DNA from: Phocaeicola vulgatus ATCC 8482
Lineage (GTDB): Bacteria > Bacteroidota > Bacteroidia > Bacteroidales > Bacteroidaceae
Reading direction: 5' to 3'
Length of the DNA stretch: 64,000 bases
NCBI RefSeq assembly: GCF_000012825.1
Contig: NC_009614.1
Coordinates: 682,001-746,000, forward strand
Positions 19,455 through 27,691 of this stretch are shown here, piece by piece; the first letter of the stretch is position 1; each line of letters starts with the position of its first letter. Under the pieces are notes generated by a model. That model did not search any database. It saw only the letters and a program-made list of their open reading frames with translations, and had not been told where the DNA came from. A program made the translations under genes and the position numbers.

Positions 19455-22400
19455 TTAGAAGTTAAGTTGAATACCAAACAAGAATTGACGTGAAGACGGA
19501 TAATATCCATTCTTACTGTAAGGTAGACCGGGTTCCATACCATTTACACAATATGCATCCTTATCTAGTCCTCTGTGATATCCGCTAATAGTGAACAAAT
19601 TACGTCCTGTAATATAGAAACGTGCCTTTTCAACCCACTTATTATTTATATTCCAAGTATACCCCAATGTAGCGACATCCAACTTCATAAAATCACCATT
19701 ATGTACAAAATAACTGCTATGCACATTTTTTCCTGTAGTAATTTTCCTATTTTCCTTGTAAGCGGACTCCAGCACATTCGTATTCGGAGCTGCATCCTGC
19801 AAGCCATAATACAAATCATGGACATCATAGATCTGATAACCCAAATTACCTCGGAAATACAAATTCAAATCTAAATTTTTGCATCGGAAAGTATGAGTCA
19901 CAGACATTGTAAACTTAGGCAATCCATTACCTACCACCCGTTTATCCTCATCCGTACCTTTATCTATAGGAATCACTTCACCATCTTTAGAGTAAATCAA
20001 CCAACCTCCGTTATCATCCAAACCCGCATACTGGAATGTGTAAAAATTACCAATGCGTTCTCCTTCTTCAATACGTTGCAATACCCCTGGATTTCCTGGG
20101 TACAAGGGAAAATTACTCATCCAATAATACTTAGGACCTTCATAAAACTGATTTGAGAATGAAACAAACTTATTATTTGAAGTAGAGCCCACAAAACTAA
20201 TTGTATAATTAAAATTTTTGCTCTTTACCGCATTCCAATCTAATTCGATTTCAACACCTGTATTTTTCATTGTACCTACATTAACAAATGATTGCGAAGC
20301 ACCATTAGGTGGCAATGCAACATCATAAACTCCCAATAGATCCTGTTGTTTCCGACTATAATAATTTACACTACCATTCAAACGATAATTAAACAGACTG
20401 AAGTCTATTCCTACATTCCAATTTTTACCTTTTTCCCATTTCAAATTAGGATTAGCATTGGAACTGAATCCCCAACCCTTAATATATGTTCCATTATAAT
20501 AAATCAAATCATACGCCTGCATCAGGGCCAATGACTTATAACTATCAAATTCCTGATTACCTGTCACTCCGAAATCACCTCTCAATTTCAAATCACTAAT
20601 CCATTGGATATTTTTTATAAAATCCTCCTCACTGATTCTCCAACCAGCAGAAACGGCTGGAAACGATCCCCATTTGTTACTAACACCAAATTTGGAAGAG
20701 CCTTCATGACGAAGAGAAAATGTAGCAAAATATTTATCTCTAAAATTATAACTCAGACGACCAAAGAAAGCAATTAATTTGGAATCATTCCTGTAAGACC
20801 CCATACCTAGGCGTCCCTCCACTTCACTATTGTAAGTTCCAGCACCCAAGTTGTCAGGTCCTAACAAATCTGAAGCAAAGTTCTTATTCTCAGCATTCAA
20901 TCCGTCATTTACAAAGTATTGATAAGAATATCCTCCCATAAACTTTACATGATGGTTACCAGTGTCATAACCGTAATTTACCAACCATTCCAAAGATTCT
21001 TGTTTATTCTTGTCATATTTACGGCTAGCTTCTCCCTGAAATCCACTTTTGTCTTCTATGGTAGAAATCGAAGGACGAAACCAACTGTAATCGGTTTCTA
21101 TAATCTGCTGAGCCAATGTAATTTGTGTACTTAAATAATGATTCTTATCTCTACACAACAGCGGAAACAAATTCAACTTAAACGTACCATCCCAACTTAA
21201 GATAGTACGCTCACCACCACTTTTCTCCAACTTCAAGATTTCAACCGGATTATTGGTGGAATAAGTAGTTATCTGAGTATATTTACCCGGTTGCTCCGGG
21301 TCCATCACTGGAATAGTGGGATTTATCAACAATGCAGAACGAAAAGTATCATAATCTGCATCCTGATACTTCACTGTGCGCGGAGCCACATTCAGAATGA
21401 CATTGTACAAGTCACTTTTTCCTGTATGATTTAATGACAAACGGGCCCCTACCTGCTGCCTTTCCGAACGCAAGTCTATACCATCTGTATTTTTATAATC
21501 CACTGTTGCTTTATAATTAGTCTTAGTATTACCACCCATAACCTGCAAAGTATGACTATGAGATACAGCCACTTTAGTCAGTTCATCAAACCAATCAGTA
21601 TCAGCGCCATAATCATCTCCCCGTTTCTGTTCTCTAAAATCTGTAGCCGACAATACATTCAACTCTCTGACAGGTGTAGTTATATTCACAAATCCCGAAT
21701 ACGAAGTATGAATTTTTCCATCCATAGTACCTTTTTTGGTAGTAACTACAATCACCCCATTCGATCCACGGGTTCCATAAATGGCCGAAGCTGCCCCATC
21801 TTTCAAGACATCAATAGATCCAATATCATTTTCATTCAAATTATCAAGACTACCGCCTGGTATACCGTCAATTACAATCAGCGGACCCAATCCGGCTGAA
21901 CGCGAGGATACTCCACGTACCTGAATACTGGGTGAAGAATTAGGATCAGAAGGAGTAGAATTCTCTACTGCAAGACCTGAGACCTTTCCCTGAATCTGCA
22001 TGGCAGGATTACCACTCCCAATCTGCAACATATCCTTACCTGATATGTGGGAAACTGCACTAGTCAGTTCCTTCTTTGAAATGGAACCATAACCTATTAC
22101 TACCACTTCATCCAACAGCTCCACATCTTCTTTCATCATAATACGAAGTAACTTTGTATCCTTCAATCTTATCTCCTGTGAAGCATAGCCTATATAGCTT
22201 ACTACTATTACATCTCCTTGCTCAGCGGACAGCGAGAATCTTCCGTTTATATCTGTCACCGTGCCTTGCATATCTCCTTTCAGCATCACAGTAACACCAA
22301 TCAGCGGTTCGCCCAAAACATCGGTCACTACTCCCGTTACCCCCTGTTGCTGCGCTGCCAATGCAACATCACGAGTAAGGATGATATGATTTCCCTCCAT

Positions 22401-22733
22401 TTTATAACCGATGGAAGAGCCGGTCAGCAATATAGGCAGCACCTCGGACACAGGTTTACCATTCACCTGTATGGTTTTACGCATCTTCACGTTCACATCT
22501 TCCTTATATATAAAAAGATAGTCCGTTTGAGACTCTATCTCATTCAATATAGATTCCAACGGGGCATCGCTTCTATTGATAGTTACCCTCGCATTCTGTG
22601 AGTGACTATTTTCGGCCATCAGGCTGAACAGGCAGAAGAACAATAAGAATATTGATATTCGCATAATTCTAAATAATTGTTTTAAATCCGGATTTTCAAG
22701 ATAATAAAGATCCGGCAAAGGAATGTTTTTCAT
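19455..22733 (-). CDS. SusC-family TonB-dependent transducer with N-terminal STN domain
   Basis: This 1092-residue outer-membrane transporter also signals. A hydrophobic signal segment lies at about residues 24-45. The ATG at 22733 gives a 23-residue N-terminal tail, and the internal ATG giving MRISIFLLFF is an alternative start. An STN (secretin/TonB short N-terminal) domain at about 48-105 is the part that contacts a FecR anti-sigma factor in FecA-type systems. It is followed by a CarboxypepD_reg-like domain (about 130-205), TonB box DEVVVIGYG, plug (GTRGSNGVIVVTTK) and barrel ending in FGIQLNF. The sigma factor and FecR genes lie directly upstream. I therefore infer that substrate binding here induces its own operon. 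Confidence 0.94.
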   Translation of the reverse strand: MKNIPLPDLYYLENPDLKQLFRIMRISIFLLFFCLFSLMAENSHSQNARVTINRSDAPLESILNEIESQTDYLFIYKEDVNVKMRKTIQVNGKPVSEVLPILLTGSSIGYKMEGNHIILTRDVALAAQQQGVTGVVTDVLGEPLIGVTVMLKGDMQGTVTDINGRFSLSAEQGDVIVVSYIGYASQEIRLKDTKLLRIMMKEDVELLDEVVVIGYGSISKKELTSAVSHISGKDMLQIGSGNPAMQIQGKVSGLAVENSTPSDPNSSPSIQVRGVSSRSAGLGPLIVIDGIPGGSLDNLNENDIGSIDVLKDGAASAIYGTRGSNGVIVVTTKKGTMDGKIHTSYSGFVNITTPVRELNVLSATDFREQKRGDDYGADTDWFDELTKVAVSHSHTLQVMGGNTKTNYKATVDYKNTDGIDLRSERQQVGARLSLNHTGKSDLYNVILNVAPRTVKYQDADYDTFRSALLINPTIPVMDPEQPGKYTQITTYSTNNPVEILKLEKSGGERTILSWDGTFKLNLFPLLCRDKNHYLSTQITLAQQIIETDYSWFRPSISTIEDKSGFQGEASRKYDKNKQESLEWLVNYGYDTGNHHVKFMGGYSYQYFVNDGLNAENKNFASDLLGPDNLGAGTYNSEVEGRLGMGSYRNDSKLIAFFGRLSYNFRDKYFATFSLRHEGSSKFGVSNKWGSFPAVSAGWRISEEDFIKNIQWISDLKLRGDFGVTGNQEFDSYKSLALMQAYDLIYYNGTYIKGWGFSSNANPNLKWEKGKNWNVGIDFSLFNYRLNGSVNYYSRKQQDLLGVYDVALPPNGASQSFVNVGTMKNTGVEIELDWNAVKSKNFNYTISFVGSTSNNKFVSFSNQFYEGPKYYWMSNFPLYPGNPGVLQRIEEGERIGNFYTFQYAGLDDNGGWLIYSKDGEVIPIDKGTDEDKRVVGNGLPKFTMSVTHTFRCKNLDLNLYFRGNLGYQIYDVHDLYYGLQDAAPNTNVLESAYKENRKITTGKNVHSSYFVHNGDFMKLDVATLGYTWNINNKWVEKARFYITGRNLFTISGYHRGLDKDAYCVNGMEPGLPYSKNGYYPSSRQFLFGIQLNF

Positions 22734-22788
22734 ATCTTTGCAAATGGTTATTAATACGATTTATTAAAAATAATTGTGTTAGTCGGGT

Positions 22789-22813
22789 CGGTGGGTGGTG
22801 CAAACACCCATCG
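22789..22813 (-). repeat. 9-bp inverted repeat in the fecR-susC gap
   Basis: Arms 22789-22797 and 22805-22813 (CGGTGGGTG/CACCCATCG, one G-T pair) with a 7-base loop lie in the 150-bp gap before susC. No T-run follows closely. It could be an attenuating leader hairpin or a processing site that lowers susC expression relative to the regulators. Confidence 0.4.
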
Positions 22814-22883
22814 GCTCTTTAGTTGTTTTTCATTAGGATTGCTTCATAGGCTGATTTTCCATTTTAGAAGGTTAATACATTTC

Positions 22884-23828
22884 TTACTTTATATGAATGA
22901 CGTCATTATCCCGATTTCTTTGATAAGTAAAGGCTACATCGTTTTGCAGAACACGCAGCGCATAGTCCAATCCATCAGAAATCCTGAATTTTCCAGTTAA
23001 TGCAACCTTTGCTATTTCCTTTTTATCCATCTGTATGCTCAGATCATAATATTTCTCCAAATCTTTTATAATATCAGCAAAAGGTTTATTTCTAAAACAA
23101 TATAACCCCTCTTTCCAACGATATACATTATAATCATCAATTTTACTCACCACCAATCGGCCGTCTATCAAAGTCGTTTTCTGATTGGGTACCAAGACGA
23201 CGGAATTTTTGTCATCGTGAGGTAATTTTACCTTTACTTTGCCCTCCATCAAAGACGTTTCGAATATTTTTCGTGCTGAATAAGCTTCCACATTAAATTT
23301 TGTTCCCAATACTTCTACATCCAATGTACTTGTATGTACCACAAACGGACTCTTTTCATTATGAACCACCTCAAAGTAAGCCTCTCCATCTAATATCACC
23401 TCCCGTTTGCCTGTCATAAAAGAAACAGGATATTGCATTTTAGTTCCGGCATTCAGCCAAACGTTTGAACCATCAGGCAAATCGAGGTTCACACGCTGAC
23501 CGGCCGGCACGGTAATGGTCTGCATCGCTAAATACATATCTTCATTATCTTTACCTATTGAAAATAATACAGCCGTCACACTCACCGTTATCACTATTAC
23601 AGAAGCTATTTTCAGGAATTCCCTAATAAAATAGTTCCTCCTGTTCCTCATTCTCTGTATATCAGTCCGTCGGGAATGACCTGCAAGAATCATGGCATTA
23701 AACAGTTTGCGTTCCCTACGCAACAGCCCGGCATTCTCCTCAGAAGCATCAGCCCATTCTTTAACCACTTTCATATCTTCTAAAGAAGCATGACCTTCAA
23801 AAAAACGGTATAACAAATCCTTATCCAT
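22884..23828 (-). CDS. FecR-family anti-sigma factor
   Basis: This 314-residue inner-membrane protein has a cytoplasmic anti-sigma segment (1-70), one transmembrane helix (about 71-92) and a periplasmic FecR domain (about 105-210, with the family motifs PDGSNVWLNAG and GEAYFEV). A C-terminal DUF4974-like part follows (about 245-314, KPFADIIKDLEKYY). In characterized systems the periplasmic part senses the STN domain of the outer-membrane transporter and releases the sigma factor. The gene lies 73 bp after the sigma factor gene and 150 bp before the STN-type susC, which matches this role. Confidence 0.95.
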   Translation of the reverse strand: MDKDLLYRFFEGHASLEDMKVVKEWADASEENAGLLRRERKLFNAMILAGHSRRTDIQRMRNRRNYFIREFLKIASVIVITVSVTAVLFSIGKDNEDMYLAMQTITVPAGQRVNLDLPDGSNVWLNAGTKMQYPVSFMTGKREVILDGEAYFEVVHNEKSPFVVHTSTLDVEVLGTKFNVEAYSARKIFETSLMEGKVKVKLPHDDKNSVVLVPNQKTTLIDGRLVVSKIDDYNVYRWKEGLYCFRNKPFADIIKDLEKYYDLSIQMDKKEIAKVALTGKFRISDGLDYALRVLQNDVAFTYQRNRDNDVIHIK

Positions 23829-23901
23829 AAATACTTTTGTTTTACGTATTTATAGTAATAGCGGATGGGAAAGAACATTCCCTAGTGAAAAACTGTTTTT
23901 T

Positions 23902-24462
23902 TTAATGCAAATAGAAAAAAAGTAAGGATACCGGCAGATAATCCTTCAATGCAAGACGTAACGTCCTGGTAGCTTTCGATATATGAAATTCCACTCCCTT
24001 AGTTGTAATATCCAATAGTTCTGCTATTTCTTTATGGGATTTATTTTCATTACGACTCATCACAAAGATTTTCCGAGTCTGTTCGGGCAAAGCATCCAGT
24101 ATCCTATCAACAATCTCCTGTATTTCCTTTGTAAAAACCTCATAGGGCTCGAAATCTTCCAAAGTCATGATTCTGCCCGACAATTCCCATGCATAGATTC
24201 GGGCTATTTCGTCAGAAGCATCCTGATAAACTTGTTGATGGCGCAAATAGTCAATACACTTATGCTTTATCGTGGTCAAGACATAAGCCGGAATATTAGT
24301 ATCAGCAGACAAACGATCTTTGTTCTCCCAATAGTACATCATTGATTCCACAACAAAATCTTCGGCAACAGCTTCATCATGCACATAAGTACAGGCAAAG
24401 TGGACAAAACGTTGCTGGTAGTCTATAAAGAATTTATTAAATGCATTCAAATCAATGCTCAT
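23902..24462 (-). CDS. ECF-type RNA polymerase sigma factor
   Basis: This 186-residue sigma-70 family protein carries region 2 (about 20-85, with the core-binding stretch EAVAEDFVVESMMYYWEN) and region 4 (about 125-180, with LPEQTRKIF and the HTH SHKEIAELLDITTKGVE). There is no region 1 or 3, as in ECF factors. It is the first gene of the sigma-FecR-SusC-SusD-GH30 unit and probably directs transcription of the susC promoter. Its own promoter is well formed (24503-24532) and vegetative in type. Confidence 0.95.
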   Translation of the reverse strand: MSIDLNAFNKFFIDYQQRFVHFACTYVHDEAVAEDFVVESMMYYWENKDRLSADTNIPAYVLTTIKHKCIDYLRHQQVYQDASDEIARIYAWELSGRIMTLEDFEPYEVFTKEIQEIVDRILDALPEQTRKIFVMSRNENKSHKEIAELLDITTKGVEFHISKATRTLRLALKDYLPVSLLFFYLH

Positions 24463-24502
24463 TGCCTATCAAACCGTATTAAATAAAAGGAGAATAATGG
24501 TA

Positions 24503-24532
24503 CAAATATACACTTTTACTTTTAAAAGCAAA
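24503..24532 (-). promoter_or_regulatory. Vegetative promoter of the ECF sigma gene (TTTG-N18-TATATTTG)
   Basis: On the minus strand TTTG (24529-24532) and TATATTTG (24503-24510) are separated by 18 bases, close to the Bacteroidetes consensus. This places transcription start about 35 bases before the ATG at 24462. Confidence 0.65.
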
Positions 24533-24665
24533 TGAAAGCTACCTCAAATTTTATGCCTCCAACAACGATAGTAATCCACCAAACAAAGAAAATATTCCTC
24601 CAAAGTTTCCCCGCCTTAAATAAAAGCAGTAACTTTATCCAATAATATACTAACATTAGGAAATA

Positions 24666-26873
24666 ATGAACAACCCAGAACTACAGCGTGCCTGGCAAAT
24701 AATAGAGAATACTGGCACCCATCTCTTCCTCACCGGAAAAGCAGGAACCGGAAAAACAACCTTCCTACACAATCTGAAGAAAGAATCTCCCAAACGCACA
24801 GTCATAGTCGCCCCCACCGGAATAGCTGCCATCAATGCGGGAGGCGTTACCATCCACTCCTTTTTCCAACTGCCATTTGCACCTTTCATCCCCGATACCA
24901 CGTTCAATACCGAACAAAAACATTTCCGGTTCAGCAAAGAAAAAATTAACATCATCCGAAGCATGGATCTGCTGATCATTGATGAAATAAGTATGGTGAG
25001 GGCAGATCTGCTGGATGCCATCGACTCCGTACTCCGCCGGTATCGGGACCGATACAAACCCTTTGGAGGCGTACAATTGCTGATGATTGGTGACCTGCAA
25101 CAGCTTGCCCCCGTAGTGAAAGAAACGGAATGGAATATGCTGAGTCACTATTATGATACCTCCTATTTCTTCGGAAGCCGCGCCTTGAAAGAAACCACCT
25201 ACGCCACCATCGAACTGAAACAAGTCTACCGCCAGAACGACCCCTATTTCCTTTCCTTGCTGAACAAAGTCCGGGAGAATAAAGCCGACGAACAGACACT
25301 CGCAGAATTGAACCAAAGATATATTCCCAATTTCCATCCTGTCAAAGAAAAAGGATATATCCAACTCACCACTCACAATTACCAAGCACAACAGATTAAT
25401 GATCACGAGCTTTCACTCATCAAAGAACCGGTTTTCAGTTACAAGGCAGAAGTCACCGGAATTTTTCCTGAATATTCTTATCCTACAGATGAAACATTGA
25501 TGCTGAAAAAAGGAGCGCAAATCATGTTCGTCAAAAATGACCCTTCCCCGGAAAAACGTTATTACAATGGTATGATTGGCGAAATCACTTCTATAGATGA
25601 GGATGGATTTACCGTCCGCACCAAAGAAAAGAATGAAAAAATCATTGTCCAACCCGAGGAATGGACAAACAGCAAATATGTGCTAAATGAAGAAACAAAG
25701 GAAATAACCGAGGAACAAGAAGGAGTCTTCAAGCAATACCCTGTAAAACTGGCATGGGGCATCACTATTCATAAAAGCCAAGGACTGACTTTTGAACACG
25801 CCATTATTGACGCCCGCTCCGCTTTCGCCCACGGACAGGCATACGTTGCCCTGAGCCGATGCAAAACATTGGAAGGGATGGTTCTCAGTTCCCCACTTTC
25901 CGTCAACGCCATTATCAACGATACAATAATCGATGACTATAATCAGTATATAGAAACACATACCCCCAATGAAGAATTACTCCATGCCATGCAACAAACT
26001 TATTTTCTCAATCTCGTTAGCGAGCTATTCGATTTCTCACCGATAGCCCGTTCATTCAATGAGCAAGCCCGACTGATTGACGAACATTTCTACAAGCTCT
26101 TCCCTCAGTTACTGGCAGAATATAAAAAGCAGATACAAATATTTACTACTGAGATAGTGGATGTATCCTATCGTTTTCACAAACAATATGAACGTCTGGT
26201 AACACAATCTACTGATTATAATACGAATAACGACCTACAAATACGCATCATAAAAGGAGCCGCCTATTTTGAACAAAAACTACGCCCTTTCCATAAACTG
26301 GCTGAAGCGACCAATCTTCCCACGGACAATAAAGAACTAAGAAAGAAAACGAACAACACCTTGGAAGAGTTCTTAAACACTTTGACACAGAAACTTTCCT
26401 TGCTACAATATGTAGAAGATAATGGTTTTCACGCCAGTGACTATCTACGTAAAAAAGCGTATATCCTTTTAAGCGAAACCGATAATAAAAACTCCTCAGG
26501 TACAACGGCACACGACAGAAAAGAGCGCACCCCCAGAGAACGCGTATCCAGAGAACGGAAGAGAATTGAAGTTCCCAACGACATACTCCATCCAGAACTT
26601 TATCGGAAAATCACCGAATGGCGTGGAACTAAAGCAAAAGAAACCGGTATGCCGGCCTATGTCATTATCCAGCAAAAAGCTCTGTTGGGAATGGTCAATC
26701 TATTGCCTAATGATGCAGAATCATTGGAAGCTGTCCCTTATTTCGGACGTAAGGGGGTAGAGAATTATGGTTTGGAACTTCTGGGAATTATCCGGAATTA
26801 TATGAAAGAACAAAATCTGCAACGCCCTGAAATAAGAACCGTATTTGTTCCCCGGGAAAATAAAAAAAAATAA
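24666..26873 (+). CDS. PIF1/RecD-like superfamily 1 helicase, truncated by frame change at an A9 tract
   Basis: This 735-residue ATP-dependent DNA helicase has Walker A GKAGTGKTT (residues about 20-30), Walker B LLIIDEISM (about 100) and GDLQQLAP (motif III). The UvrD_C_2-like C-terminal part ends with HKSQGLTFEHA and YVALSRCK (about 370-400). A coiled middle and an HRDC-like domain (about 645-712) follow. The reading frame ends ...ENKKK in a run of nine A (26862-26870), directly followed by TAA. An HTH_40-type domain normally found at the C-terminus of this helicase class continues in the +1 frame up to 27180. With eight A the product would be 837 residues. Either the gene is a frameshift mutant, or slippage at the A-run makes both forms. 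It is the only gene between two PULs. Confidence 0.93.
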   Translation: MNNPELQRAWQIIENTGTHLFLTGKAGTGKTTFLHNLKKESPKRTVIVAPTGIAAINAGGVTIHSFFQLPFAPFIPDTTFNTEQKHFRFSKEKINIIRSMDLLIIDEISMVRADLLDAIDSVLRRYRDRYKPFGGVQLLMIGDLQQLAPVVKETEWNMLSHYYDTSYFFGSRALKETTYATIELKQVYRQNDPYFLSLLNKVRENKADEQTLAELNQRYIPNFHPVKEKGYIQLTTHNYQAQQINDHELSLIKEPVFSYKAEVTGIFPEYSYPTDETLMLKKGAQIMFVKNDPSPEKRYYNGMIGEITSIDEDGFTVRTKEKNEKIIVQPEEWTNSKYVLNEETKEITEEQEGVFKQYPVKLAWGITIHKSQGLTFEHAIIDARSAFAHGQAYVALSRCKTLEGMVLSSPLSVNAIINDTIIDDYNQYIETHTPNEELLHAMQQTYFLNLVSELFDFSPIARSFNEQARLIDEHFYKLFPQLLAEYKKQIQIFTTEIVDVSYRFHKQYERLVTQSTDYNTNNDLQIRIIKGAAYFEQKLRPFHKLAEATNLPTDNKELRKKTNNTLEEFLNTLTQKLSLLQYVEDNGFHASDYLRKKAYILLSETDNKNSSGTTAHDRKERTPRERVSRERKRIEVPNDILHPELYRKITEWRGTKAKETGMPAYVIIQQKALLGMVNLLPNDAESLEAVPYFGRKGVENYGLELLGIIRNYMKEQNLQRPEIRTVFVPRENKKK

Positions 26874-27180
26874 AGAAGACACCAAAAAGGTCAGTTTCAG
26901 ATTATTTAAAGAAGGGATGAAGGTAAAGGAAATCGCTGAATTCCGGGAATTGACTACCGGTACCATCAGCAACCACCTTTTACACTATGTCCGGACCGGA
27001 GATATCAAACTACAAGAATTAGTCGACCAAGAAAAAATAAATTATATTACAGCTCATCTCCAGAAATTCTCCTCTCTGCCACAAGGAGTGAAGGAAATAA
27101 AAGAAAAGTTAGGCGAATATACTTCTTACGATGAAATACGTTTTGTCTTTGAAGCATATAAAAAACATATACCGGCATAA
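26845..27180 (+). pseudogene. Out-of-frame C-terminal HTH_40 domain of the helicase
   Basis: From about 26870 to 27180 the +1 frame encodes roughly 100 residues with a helix-turn-helix pattern (FRLFKEGMKVKEIAEFRELT, then TGTISNHLLHYV) and a tail like that of HTH_40 domains in RecQ- and PIF1-type helicases. No good start codon or ribosome site precedes it. The frame opens at 26845 only via TTG inside the helicase gene. It therefore looks like the severed end of the upstream protein rather than an independent gene. It could still be translated by transcriptional slippage or ribosomal frameshift at the A9 run. Confidence 0.7.
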
Positions 27181-27205
27181 ATTTCACTCATATTGAAGTT
27201 GCAAA

Positions 27206-27268
27206 AAGTAAGTGCACTTCATGAAACAAGTAAGTATACTTAAAATGACGAAGTAAGTACACTTACTT
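27206..27268. repeat. Three tandem 14-bp dyads AAGTAAGTNNACTT, period 22-23 bp
   Basis: Copies at 27206-27219, 27228-27241 and 27251-27264 share AAGTAAGTNNACTT. Each contains a palindrome (AAGTGCACTT, AAGTATACTT) or near-palindrome (AAGTACACTT). The third extends to the 18-bp dyad AAGTAAGTACACTTACTT. Spacing is 22 and 23 bp, two helical turns, so a protein could bind all three on one DNA face. They start 26 bp after the helicase-HTH frame ends. Confidence 0.75.
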
Positions 27269-27614
27269 GTTTTGCTACATAAAAGTGACTATCCGGATGA
27301 GAAAGATGATAAGGAGATTTGTGAATAGATGAAATAATAGTGAATGGTTAACAAGAAAAAGGAGGGGAAAGGAAGAGTCTTTCATAAACCGATTAGGAAA
27401 AATGATCCTTGAAACTGATATTTAACATCTTTATCTCATTGAATCATGTTATTTGTTTTTTTGAGCAATATGCGATATTCCATTTATAAGGAACGTACAA
27501 AATAACATGCATTCTCTCTTAAAATCGCCACCATGAGTGTTTCATAGCCTGTAATTTATTAAGAATAACAAAAAAAAATAAAAGAAAAGATAGCGTTATA
27601 TTCTTATAAAATAA

Positions 27615-27622
27615 TACATTTG
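27615..27622 (+). promoter_or_regulatory. -7 box (TACATTTG) upstream of the plus-strand susC
   Basis: TACATTTG fits TAnnTTTG and ends 69 bp before the ATG at 27692. No good -33 TTG is seen, as expected for an activator-dependent PUL promoter. Confidence 0.5.
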
Positions 27623-27691
27623 CAGCAACTGAAATAGAAAGGGAATAAGATCCCTAAACCAAACTATTTACTAATTTAACCTTATTAATCT

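Larger units (their letters stand above)
27181..27691 (+). other. Gene-free stretch between helicase and plus-strand susC
   Basis: About 510 bp without a convincing gene. It holds three tandem dyads at 27206-27268 and an imperfect inverted repeat (27441-27455 against 27498-27514, core CATGTTATTT). Further on it has an A-rich tract (27570-27590) and the -7 box for susC at 27615-27622, giving a 5' leader of about 65 bases. Confidence 0.6.

Noticed and set aside
27206-27268. Rho-independent terminator of the helicase gene
   Set aside because: Individual dyads have almost no loop and are not followed by a T-run; even spacing argues for DNA binding instead.
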